Source: Xanthoparmelia taractica
Taxonomy: Eukaryota; Ascomycota; Lecanoromycetes; Lecanorales; Parmeliaceae
Direction of reading: 5' to 3'
Assembly: GCA_033085395.1 (NCBI GenBank)
Contig: JANQBS010000181.1
Span: 1 to 64,000 of the forward strand
DNA: 64,000 nt
The position numbers and the translations under genes were made by a program. Each line of letters begins with the position of its first letter. The stretch's first letter is position 1. This document shows positions 54,099 through 64,000 of the stretch, in pieces. The notes below the pieces were generated by a model. The model made no database searches, was not told where the DNA came from, and saw only the letters and a program-made list of their open reading frames with translations.

Positions 54099-56781
54099 TC
54101 ATTCATCGTGCCTCGTAACATTATCCCCGTCTAATAACCCATCCCTCATCTGAATATTGCCCGCCGATTCTCCACGCTGGTGTCTTATAATAATCGACCC
54201 GAATCTTGAGCCAGCGGTTGAGGAATTGCGGTTGGAAGCCGATTCGAGTCTCGTCTCCCAGGTATCGCTATCACCCGTACCCATTCTCATAGTCGCAGGT
54301 CTGACAGCGCTCTGTCGACGAATACCGGGGCGCGTTGAAGAGGATGCGTGGAATGTAGCCGCAGGGCGAGTGGAGGATGATGAGTGAAAGGTTGAAGTAA
54401 CGCCGCCACGGCGTGGAGTAGCCGGAGAGATACCACTTTCAGATTCGGAGCCGGACTCCATGCGCGTGCTTCGCGGTCGAGAACCAGAGGATGATAACGA
54501 CGGCGAGGACATGGGGCTTTCGGATTCTGAGGAATTAACATGCGCCATGGTTGGTCGCGTGGAAGATGATGGCGCTTCAGACTCGGCTGAGGATTCCTCG
54601 ATGCGGTTGGGGTGGACGAAGACGTCAGCATCGGATGGTTCCATATGCGAGTTGCGAGGTCGAGTAGAGATGGACGGCGTATCGGAGTCATCGGAATGGT
54701 AGCGGCGATGGAAAGGCCCTATTGGCATACCATCCCTTGACCACCCGGCTTCTGATTCTGAAGAGTCGGCCCGTATTGTGACTGGACGTCGAAGTGGGAG
54801 ACGCGGTTCTGGGGATGTAAGAGCGGATCGTCTGTTCTCAAGGCCTGGAGAGCGTCTTTGCACGAGATCTCGTGACGGGTGACCGGAGGCGACTGAGCTA
54901 AAGCCGGGAGAGGGAAGCTCTTGGCTCGGGTCAGGCGAAGGTAACTCGGGATAGTTCCACTTCGGCTCCGGGGTGGAAAGCTCAGACCGTAACTCCTCAG
55001 GATCCGGAGAAGGCATCTCCGATCTATCCACAGGCTCAGCTGGCAGCTCCATAATCCGGCTGTGAGGCCGCGGTTTCTCTCCGCAAGGAACGAAGAATTC
55101 ATTGCCGTCAGCTTCAGAAAGCGGAGGAGTCATTGGGACTTCGGCAACTGTGACGGTTGTGGTGGTGGTTTTCTTGACCTCCGGCTCATCCGAGAAGTCG
55201 TGCTTGTGATCACTGTCGATGTCGGACAAAGTCTTGGGCTCGTCCATAGGAGCAGTAGCAGGTTTTTGAGTTTGTCGCTTCCTGCGAAGGTGACGGAAGA
55301 TGAAGAAGGAGCCGCAGAGAGTAGCGATGAGGACAATAGCAATGGCAATTCCAGCTATAGCTCCTGTGCCGATACCGTGGGAGCCATTGCCGGTGGTCTT
55401 GACAATGGCAGCACTGCTCGGGGTTGGATTGGCGACTGTGGAACCAGCAGTGTTGGCATGCGAAATGGCTACAATATGGCTTGGGACAGACGTGTCGAAA
55501 GTCGCTTGTGAGATTGAGAAGTTGGATGATTCGTAGTCGACAATTAAAAATCTACAGACTATCAATTGACAACCATTGAAAAGCTATTGCGAGAAGACTT
55601 ACGATTCTTGAAGAAATGTTCGGCCCAACGTATATTGTGTGTCGTCATTCCCACGCTGTAGAGGAAAGTATCGGGTCTGAGATGAAACCAAAGGAGCCGT
55701 TGCGACGAGATCGAAGCTAGCGTAGGGCAACGTGATATTGATCGAAGGACTTCCTCCAGTCAGACTGTTTGAAAGTTGAAAGATGATGCTCGCATTCTGT
55801 TTGATGTTGGCTTCATGAGTGGTGTCATTGACAGTATACAGGTTGTGGATTGGATCCCATGTGAGGCCAAATGCTTGTTGGAATGCCTCACATGTCGATT
55901 CAGGAAGCCATAAGTACGGAACCGTTGAATCTACGAGCGTATTGATACCTTGGGACAGGAGTGGCGTCTGGGTGCTTGAGTTGGAGTAGGTGACAGACTG
56001 TAGCCCTACTACAAGCTGCCTCGCGACCATGGGCCCAAAGGTAAACGAGACATCATTGGGGACGAATCGTGAGGCGTCGTAGCCACCTAATGTCAAACTT
56101 CCATTGGTACCGTTTTGCCCTTTCAACGGTTAGCGATGAACTTCTATATTTAAGGCAGTCTTACTGTAAGAAGCACCAGCCGTATAACCAAAAGACAAGC
56201 TGGGTATCAACTTTTCGTTTTTGAGTGAGGCCAGGAAGCTCGGCGATGTATCGGTACTGGCGAAGGTTATGTTCTGAGAAGAGAGACCTAAGTTTCCAAC
56301 GTAGTAGTTGTTGGTTCTAATGCCAGCTATCACTTGATGATCCAAGGACACGTTGGCGACTCCGGATTGCCCAGGAACCCCGATAGTGTCGTAGCCGAAA
56401 TGGCCGATTTGGTCTTGATCGTTGTATGGGCTACCCAGATTGGTCTCCGTTGCGAGCGCATAGAATGCATTGACGTTCCAGGTGGATGATTTCGTGGAGT
56501 CATACGCTCCACCCCGAGCTCCAGTACAATTGGCTGGGTTATCAGGGCCGCAGCCTCCAGGCTCAACAACCCAGGTTGACGACACCTCGGTCGACACCAA
56601 CACTTGAAGCTGTTGAGGAGGATTGCCGACATTTATGAGGAAGGTAGACCACGGGCCATTGTCACCAATGCTGCACAAACGTATTACATCAGCACATGAC
56701 CTTGAAGTCCTGTGGCAATATAATGTATACATACAAATTACCGCTTGGATCAACCACAATTGGCGCAGCTTGGATCTGCAT
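54099..56781 (-). CDS. Membrane aspartic-protease-like protein, first catalytic Asp replaced
   Basis: Four exons, 56781-56735, 56670-56165, 56119-55603 and 55551-54099, give 840 residues, all junctions in phase. Residues ~16-365 follow the pepsin (A1) fold: FLINVGNPPQQLQVLV, then STEVSSTWVVEPGGC, NGSLTLGGYDASRF, NTLVDSTVPYLWLP and GRTFLQESFLIVDYE. At the first active-site loop (usually DTGS) the sequence is STEV, with Ser42; the second has D248 as DSTV. Proteolysis is therefore unlikely. One membrane helix (~421-442) is followed by a ~400-residue Ser/Pro/Glu-rich cytosolic tail. This layout suggests a surface receptor or sensor using the protease fold. No signal peptide lies in the modelled first exon (start MQIQAAPIVVDPSG); an upstream exon supplying one is likely. 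Confidence 0.8.
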
Positions 56782-58125
56782 TATGATTACTATTCTTGGT
56801 AGCACGTATGAGTACTGAATATTCTGCGGCGAAAAGAAAGAGAGGAAGAAGCTATGAGGATGAAAACGGCATCTTATTTGGGACTGGCAGTAACGAGGAA
56901 TTGATGTCGGTAGGTGAAGGAAGGAAGAGATGGAACTGTGCTGACACTGCCGGCAGGATATATTAAGAAGCGGCGGTGGGATGGAAGAGAAGGGAAGAAG
57001 AACCGGGAGCTTGAAGGATGAGTCTAGAGCATGGGGATGGTGTGGCCCTTAGAACAGTAATAACATGGTTACATGGTGTGGGATGCGGAAGGGATGCGCT
57101 TCTTGTTGTTAGGTCTGATTTCATGCATCCTCCACAGTTCGCGCAGAACCCCTCTTCCTACAATATATTATCGTTCCTTCCCTTCCAACTGCTGTCTTTC
57201 TGTCGTGAATATCTGTTTAGAGAATATACGATAATTCTCTCACATTTGGGATTGCATGTGTCAATTTTGATGTTGAACAGCTTGAACCGACTGGTCAACC
57301 AGGTTGTTTGCCCGTGTGGCAGCCCGTGTTCGTTGTCCGCCATCGCCGGGAAGGCTGTGTGGGCAAGAGAAGGCTGAAGGCTGCGAGTGATTGATAAGTA
57401 GATAGTGGAGAAACCTACTCCGCAGCTTTGAAAGGAGACCAAATCAGATGATGTTGGCGCCGTCGAAAATGTAGTAAGCGCTAAGTTCACTAGCTTCTAA
57501 TTAGAGTTTGGATTTGGCCATGGTTCATGCTGCAACTCTTCCTTTTCACCTCTTCCCCCACACCATCTCAACGGCTGATGTGCGATAAATAACGCAACAT
57601 TCATCCAATGATACCTTATTCTCACTCCGAGGTGCAGAGACGCCCATTAGAAAGAGAACTGGACGCTTTGTCGGCCGGACTCCTACATGATCCTACCAAG
57701 ACAAGCCGAGAAAGCCTTACACATCCCACCCCCCCAGCAACAGCCCCAACCGCATTCTTTCGCATCTTTACACGAGAGAACATACACAAATAGTACCAAG
57801 ATCAAAAAGGAAGGTGACTATTACCGTGGATCGGAAGTCCAGTCAGCGGCCCGAATGACCAAGGTTCAGCTTGGTTCCTCTGATAGCTCAGATAACGGTC
57901 CAAAGCGGTCAAGCCCTACAGACCTCATGCGTCAGTTCTGCAAGCCGCCGACGGATGGTTGCGAGTACCTGATACTGGGAGGAAGAAGATCCTCTGGGAG
58001 TGGAGGCTCTTGTGGAGACAGCCACCATATATGAAAGCTTTCTGCCCAAATTACGTAGATCATACCAACATCTGTTTTCATACCATCCTGTCGCTAGCAT
58101 ATTCTCTTCAACAAAACCCTAGACA
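56782..58125. promoter_or_regulatory. Divergent intergenic region between two surface genes
   Basis: 1.34 kb between divergent starts. It may hold a missing signal-peptide exon of the gene on the - strand (within ~56790-56990). Open frames at 57018-57490 and 57687-58034 show no domains. A CCCACCCCCCCAGCAACAGCC low-complexity tract lies near 57725. No promoter motif was recognised. Confidence 0.35.
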
Positions 58126-59699
58126 ATGTCTTCCTTTTCCTGGCTGCTCTTCTTCTTCTCAATAAGCTTGCTTCAGAGTCCCGCCCTTTGCGTTCCCCAA
58201 GGTAAGGTTTCCTCTTTGGTCGGACATCTTAGGTCTTCATAAAGCTAAATAGGTGTCAATCAGGTGCACTGATTACAGGCACCGAAGCAAGCGAGTTTCT
58301 ACCATCAGCTGCCCCGGACTTGGCCGGGCCAAACAAAGCCGCCACATCAGGCTGCGGTGGCTGCTATTTGGTCGCGGACGTTGCTGGTGAGCGCAAGCGA
58401 GGACTAATTCATGCATATGTGATTGCTGAATCGCCTACGACAGGAGTTGTGTGGTATCAAGAAGTGTTTATAAACACAGCCGCGACCGCTGTAGTGTCAG
58501 TAGGCGTTGGAAACGGCACGAGCGTGACAAGGACATCAATATACCAGAATGCGGGCCAATTCACCGTGGGCAACCCGACGGCTTCAACAGGCTCGGTTGC
58601 TTTAACGCAGATAAATTTCCAACCCACTGCAAATATTGGAGGAGCTATCTTGTACGACGATCGCTAGTATCTTGTAGTGCAGACACTGATCTCACTTAGG
58701 TCCTCTCCCACCGCTTACAACGTCTTTACTGGTACGACTTATGAGCATCGTCTCGAAGAAGCATGCTGAAAAATCTGCAGCGTACTCTATAACCTCGGCA
58801 TACTTATCGAATGGAGTATGCATCACAACTTCTGGGTCTCCCATTCCTGTTTCCCCTGCTTATTCGGAGATCTTACCCTCTGCGAACGGCCAAGTCACTC
58901 TCGATGTAAATGGACAGCAATCATTCATCTCCCATCTGGGTTTCAGTACGTGCTCGGGTGGAGGAGAAAACGTCGTTGCGCAAGCCTTAGTCCAGGTCAC
59001 GAATACGACGGCTACAACGACGAGCTCATTCACGAACATGCCGCTAGCTGCTGTGGTAGCTAGTCTGACCATAGCCCCTGTAAGTCCCCCAGACCATGTA
59101 GAGCAATGTCACGTTTTGAATGTGCTGTTCTATCTGGCGGACTCTGTTCCGAATGCGTCGAGCTCTTCGGTCCTTTCAAGACCCTCAGAGTGAAATCATC
59201 ATTGCTGATAATTCCTTCTCCAGCATTCCGTCCCTGCTGCAGCACCAGGAGCCACTACGACCGCTGCCTCGACCACGATCTTCCCCTCTGTTGGTGGTAA
59301 GCAATATCCTCACCTTTAACGTTTCCTTTTCACCACCATCTCCAAGTCGCAAGTCACCTTCCTATCACCTGATACTCCTGAGATTTCCCAAGGACTCTAG
59401 AATTGCTTTTGAAGCGAGATGCTAACTCCAAAAATCCAGTACCCGAAATCGTCATTGGCAACTCGACCGTTACGCCCACCCCGAACCCCGTCGGCCTGTC
59501 GATTTTCAACGGTACATTCACAGGCCATCCCATCACGGCGACGACACCGCCCAGTGGCGTCGCCTATTACACCGGGTCAAATTTCACCGCTGGCGTGGAA
59601 ATCTTCCAAGGCGCTGCACCATTGACCAAAGTCGATGCGTGGTTGGCGGTATGGGTAACTGCTTTCCTGGGTCTCGGAGCGTTGGTGTATTATTTGTAG
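58126..59699 (+). CDS. Secreted protein with C-terminal anchor, function unknown
   Basis: Seven exons (58126-58201, 58279-58386, 58444-58651, 58700-58731, 58781-59079, 59224-59296, 59440-59699) splice in phase to 351 residues. The signal peptide is MSSFSWLLFFFSISLLQSPA. A CGGCYLVADVAG segment, VVWYQEVFINTAATAVVSVG and SPTAYNVFTAYSITSAYL follow. This pattern (Cys-rich start, V-A-D-V-A, then W-Y-x-E) recurs in a fungal family of secreted proteins without known function. A Thr/Ala/Ser-rich stalk comes next, and the protein ends in a hydrophobic helix (WLAVWVTAFLGLGALVYYL), suggesting a GPI or membrane anchor at the cell surface. The 3' site of intron 1 could alternatively be at 58263. It is divergent from the aspartic-protease-like gene. 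Confidence 0.75.
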
Positions 59700-62051
59700 A
59701 GTATAAGTGGGAATTATGGAGGTTTATGGCGTTTGGAAGGATGAAATGGTCAATAAGGTAGATAGAAGATAATCTTAATATCTTGAAATCGACTAGATGC
59801 ATGACATTTATGAGCGTTGTCTTTAAACAAAGCCCGCCCCCAAAGAATCCCTGAACCAAAGATCCCTTGATTGGACATGAGTGCTCGACCATGTGGCCAG
59901 GCGGGAATATCCACCGGCCATTGGTCACCTGCATCCGTTCCCAAACAATCATACTCGTGCGTACGACCAACAGCAAACCGCGCCCCCGGCCCCCCCGGGC
60001 CCCCCTCTCCTTCTCTTGTAGCCTTATACTCCTCTTTCCACAGCTATCTTCTTGACTTTTCTCCCTCCCATCCACCCCTTAACCATCTTCACTCATGGGT
60101 CCCTCCATAAACAGAGCACTCATGCCGCTCAACCTCCACTCCATAGCCCCCTCCGTAGCCTCCTCCTACTCTTCTATCCTGTATACAATCATATTACTAG
60201 ATCCATTGACCCTACCTTACCCGACGTATCCCCTCTTCTCTTCTCAGAAAGCCCCATCCCATACCGTCAAAACCCCGAGCCGTGTCGTCTCCCCTATCAC
60301 TGCGTAATTGAATAAATGGATACGCTTGCTGCCCTTTTAGCAAACCCCTCCGCCTTTACCATGACCCCGTACCGTGCAATATGCGACTGCACCTCCACTG
60401 CGGTGCGGGAGCAGTGCCAGACTCGCTGATTTGGAGAGGCTGAAGGTTGGTTTTCCTGGTGAGGTTGGCTGGGAGTTTGCGTGTTTGTTGTCTCGTTTGC
60501 CTGTGTCAAAAGGTACACAGAACACTTCAGCCCCAAACGCCAAGACCTGTAAGGCAAGCTAGTGCCTTGGCATTCCGTGGCTCTGCAAATCGTCGATTTT
60601 TTCGGCAGAGGCAATCGGCAGATCAGAAACCTCATAACGGTAAATCGTACTTCGTACATGTTACTCTCGTACCTTGTACTCTGTCCTGCGTCCAACCTCC
60701 GTCCAATTAAGCAAACGTCTGCTTACTTGTACGCAACGCTCTCACCGACTCTCCCATTGAAGCAAGTAAGCACTCACTCAGCCAAGGGCAACTTCTGACG
60801 TACCTTACCTACGTATGTAAGAAATTACCAGAACCAATCGCATCAAAGCTCAATCGTTCATGCGACGCGCGATGGATAACGTCAACCTCCCCCCCCGGCC
60901 CGGGCATCTGCATGATGCTGAACTGACGAGTACTTCTAGAGAATTGAAAATAGTAGTATGGAGCCAGCTGTATGTCTGACTTCCCTAACCTGCAGAAACC
61001 TTACGTGCGGCATTATCTGCTATTCGTTGAAAATATAGAATATGCAACGTGCAGCCTTATCACATTTTGCTATGCTGGAGGTAGAAGTATTCCTTGCATG
61101 CATGGTGCATGCTGTGGAATCGGCGATTGTCGATATGCAAATCACCATGTGAGCCTGATCCGTACATCTGCTCCCTCCCCACATAACATACGCAGCCCCA
61201 TCGTCAGCTGCACAAAACAAGCCCCCTACCCCTGCTCTCCCCACGACAGAAAGGCAAGAAGGAAGAAAGGCTAGAGGGATCACTTACCGCTTTAAGTTCC
61301 TCACCTATGCACCTACCTACCTACATCAGGGAGAGTACCCTAGGTATCCTCCGAATCCGGTCAGCATGTCTATCCTATCTAGCCAGATACGTACATAAGG
61401 TACGTACAAGCAATAGCGTTGCATTAGGCCGTCATCGCCGATCCCTTTGACGTGATCGTTTGCAGGGCGGCTGTAGAATAGGGCTGTCTTTTTCCCCATT
61501 TCTGGAGACCTCAGTTCTTCCAAATCTATGGATCATGTCTTGCCATAAGCAAGTACCTCATAAGCAAGCCTTGACCTTGCTCCCCCCGACCCTCATTGGT
61601 CCCGCAACTTCTGGAGTCCTTGCAAGTACCATTCACCAGTGATGGTATTTTATTTTTTGACGCGGTTGAAGCATTAACAATATTGCCGTGCGAATTCATA
61701 AATCGGAGGATTTGGATCAGATTATTTTCTATGATTGGAATCTAAATGCACGGTTGTTCGCACGCATGCATGCTGTGGGATATAAAAACATCATTCCCGG
61801 GTTGCGTTGGTGATGCTGGGTGTATGTACCGTTGGTCAGCGGCTAACCTGCATGAGAGGTGGAGCTGGAGCTGGAGCTGGAGCTGGGGGCGCCAGAGGTG
61901 CATGTGCATAGGGTAGAGGCGTTGCTGTTTTTTACGATTAGGCATGGGTCGGAGACCGTTGTAGGCATTGTAGATGTTGACGGTCTCATGATGATGTGGA
62001 CAGTCTATGATACCCACAATAACCACACCGTACATACATACAAACATGCAC
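59700..62051. other. Long intergenic stretch, no gene seen
   Basis: About 2.35 kb. Open frames here (59584-60075 -, 60297-60695 -, 60972-61283 both strands, 61742-62125 -) overlap each other and show no domain or splicing. It holds C-rich tracts near 59990-60010 and 60890-60900, CCTAC repeats near 61312-61325, and a (GGAGCT)n microsatellite at about 61859-61888. Confidence 0.4.
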
Positions 62052-63742
62052 CTAATCGAAAACATCAACCATGTACGTCCGCCCCTTTGACTCCTCAAGC
62101 CACTTCTCCGCTTCCTCCACTCCACAGCAACCGCCTTGCCACTCCATCCGCAACTTCTTCAACACCCTTTCGACTCCATCCGCCAGCGCCCGGCTCCCAC
62201 ACACATACATCATTGCACCTTTGTCCACCAGGCCACGGACCTCGTCTCTCTCATCCCACAGCCGATCTTGCACATACATCCCTACCCCTTCGCCTGCCGC
62301 CCCTGTCTCCGGGCGCGAGCATGCCCATCGCACGTCGACGGCACCCATCTGTACCCAAGCTTCCAATTCGTCGACGTACAATCGATCCATATTTTCATCT
62401 CTGTAGCCCACGTACAGCAAAGCGGGACCTATCGTTCTGCCCAGGGCTATTAGTACCGCTCGCTCCTCTACGAAGCCTCGGAATGGCGCAATCCCTGTGC
62501 CGGCGCAAAGCATGATCATTGGCGCTGACATACGAGGCTCTACTGGCATGTGGAAAGCTGGTGCGCTCGATTGGACCTTGGTCAGGAGCCGATCACCCGG
62601 CCGGAGTGAAGCGAGGTAGTTGGTGGAAACACCAAGGAAACGCTGAGACTTGTTCGCAAAGGACGGAGCGTCGAGGACAGAGTAAATGATGGTGCAGACA
62701 CCAGGATTCTTGAGTGGGGAGCTAGAGATGCTGTACTGGCGGGGTCTTAGAGACGGTAGCATGGCAAGGTATGTTTCGAATGGAAGACCGATGGCTGGGT
62801 AGGTTTCCAGGAGATCCAAGACGCTGGTGTTCAAGGCTGTGATATACGAAGAAAAGTAGTTGCCCCCTGTGCTTTTGAGGCACATTCTAGTGGCCGAGTC
62901 GCTCGTGTGATGCATCAGCGTTTCAATGTTGCGACGAGTCGCTGGTTGGCTAATTTCGACGTAGGAACCAAGCACCTCTGAGATACGTAATGGAGTGCCA
63001 CGAGGTAGGAACGTATCCTTGGACTTGATGTAGACACACCCTTCCCAGGGAAGATTGAACTTATGGATGACCCTTTCGATGTTCTGATGTGGGTTCTCAG
63101 GGAGCACTGCAAGGTAGTCTCCGGCTCTGTACGTGATGCCAGCTGGGAGCTGCAACTCGATATGCTTCTTCATTGATCCGTTGCTAAGGGCTGCCGCCTT
63201 GCTTTTCAGCACCAGGGTTTCTTGAACTTCGTGACGAGACCCGTGAGATTCTGGCCCGCGAGAAATAGCGAGGTCTAAGGCAGGTACGCAGTCAGATGCG
63301 GGATCTTTTCCACCACCGAAGCTTGCCTTTACACTTGGCCAGAGCTTCTCATCTTCCCACTTCCCGAAATCGTCGAAGATCGTGTTGTTGGAGACATCGG
63401 CCGCTCCACGATCGACGAGTCTTCGAGTTCTTGGCTTTTCCAAACCATAACCACTGATTTTAGGGACGCGCTGATATGTTTCTTTCCCATGACCTTAACA
63501 GACAGCATTAGCGCCACAAAATTAAGATCAGTCAAGGCCAACTTACGATTTTCGCAACCAAAAACCTCGTACGTTGGTCCTGAAGATTACATCCCATCAG
63601 CATCTAGCTGTAAGCTTCGTGGCACAGGCTACATGCCATATATTTCTACAAGGCCTTCCAGACTTGCGGTCTCTTGCACACAATCGACATCATAGGTGTT
63701 GCCGACGAGTGGTTCGCCTGGAGGCGTCGGGATCTTCCCCAT
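62052..63742 (-). pseudogene. CYP505-type P450/reductase gene with large internal deletion
   Basis: Exons 63742-63637, 63579-63547 and 63493-62052 give ~526 residues; full CYP505 enzymes have ~1,060-1,100. The first 35 residues (MGKIPTPPGEPLVGN, then LEGLVEIYG) match the start of a CYP505 P450. The next exon jumps to YEVFGCENR, deep in the FMN domain, and continues GAADVSNNTIFDDF, KWEDEKLWP. The FAD/NADPH part is complete: RPRQYSISSSP, CAGTGIAPFRGF, MYVCGSRALADGVERVL. The haem domain and most FMN-binding loops are missing, yet a 57-bp GCATGT..TTCAG intron keeps phase across the gap. Full enzymes hydroxylate fatty acids at subterminal carbons using NADPH; this product could be at most an FAD reductase. 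It was probably created by internal deletion, but an assembly collapse must be excluded. Confidence 0.75.
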
Positions 63743-64000
63743 TGCGCGCGCAGGAAGGATTAAGGAAGGAGTTTACGAGGCTCATTCACCCAAGGAGCGG
63801 GAATGCTGTACAAAGACGGGCTCTCAACAAAGCACTGGACGAGGAGAAGCAGTGAAGAAGAAAGAAATTGGTCAGCTGCGAGTCGCCATGTGCAGGTGAT
63901 CAAGTCCTCTATATGCCTCATGAACCGTGCCAAAGGATGCATCCCTCAATCAGCGATTGCGAACCCTACTTGATTGACTATGTGCGGGACGTAGCAATCG
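63743..64000. other. Upstream flank of CYP505-type gene
   Basis: Presumptive promoter of the - strand gene. No separate gene is supported; the open frame 63760-63942 has no domain. The window ends here. Confidence 0.35.

Noticed and set aside
61859..61888. (GGAGCT)n run as a coding Leu/Glu repeat
   Set aside because: It is a simple microsatellite in intergenic DNA; the frame across it has no domain.
1..64000. CRISPR arrays, bacterial operons, riboswitches
   Set aside because: The sequence is eukaryotic nuclear DNA and no regularly spaced repeats of that type were seen.

Overview
The window is genomic DNA of a filamentous ascomycete (Pezizomycotina; class not decidable by eye). The support is: protein genes with many short introns (45-80 bp) that splice in phase; a fungal alpha-aminoadipate-pathway saccharopine dehydrogenase; a CYP505-type fused P450/reductase gene; STAND-associated fungal domains (HeLo-like N-terminus, DUF7708-like); and AT-rich, stop-riddled transposon relics of the kind left by repeat-induced point mutation (RIP). 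All gene models were spliced by hand from GT/GC..AG sites and phase. They are predictions without transcript evidence.

Layout. 1-2.6 kb: decayed mobile DNA (a hAT transposase C-terminal relic, palindromic repeats, an AT-rich RIP-like block). 3.7-15.3 kb: two paralogous, inverted cell-surface proteins with C-terminal beta-rich repeats (3682-6645 + and 12275-15286 -). Between them lie a 1,002-bp transposon with 132-bp terminal inverted repeats and a 9-bp target duplication (8089-9090), and a GT92-like glycosyltransferase (9814-10896). 16.9-22.4 kb: one eight-exon gene for a ~1,673-residue protein with a CorA-like membrane end. 23.8-33.8 kb: a small hypothetical protein, a five-exon FAD aromatic monooxygenase, the LYS9-type saccharopine dehydrogenase, a TA-flanked MITE, an SDR oxidoreductase and a small secreted protein.

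36.5-50.3 kb looks like an immunity or incompatibility-type island of two divergent pairs: a RelA/SpoT-domain protein opposite a HeLo-like/pseudokinase/ZZ-finger gene, and a BCS1-like AAA+ ATPase opposite a DUF7708-like STAND relative. Two of the four have interrupted reading frames, as expected for fast-turnover genes. 51-59.7 kb: a Myb/SANT-like protein, a membrane-anchored aspartic-protease-like protein whose first catalytic Asp is Ser, and a seven-exon secreted, C-terminally anchored protein. 62.0-63.7 kb: a CYP505-type gene that lost essentially its whole haem domain and much of its FMN domain, yet can still be spliced into one reading frame.

Most genes look unconnected (lysine synthesis, cell surface, redox enzymes). 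The region that reads as a functional neighbourhood is the 36.5-50.3 kb island, and the regulatory link there is inference from divergent promoters only.
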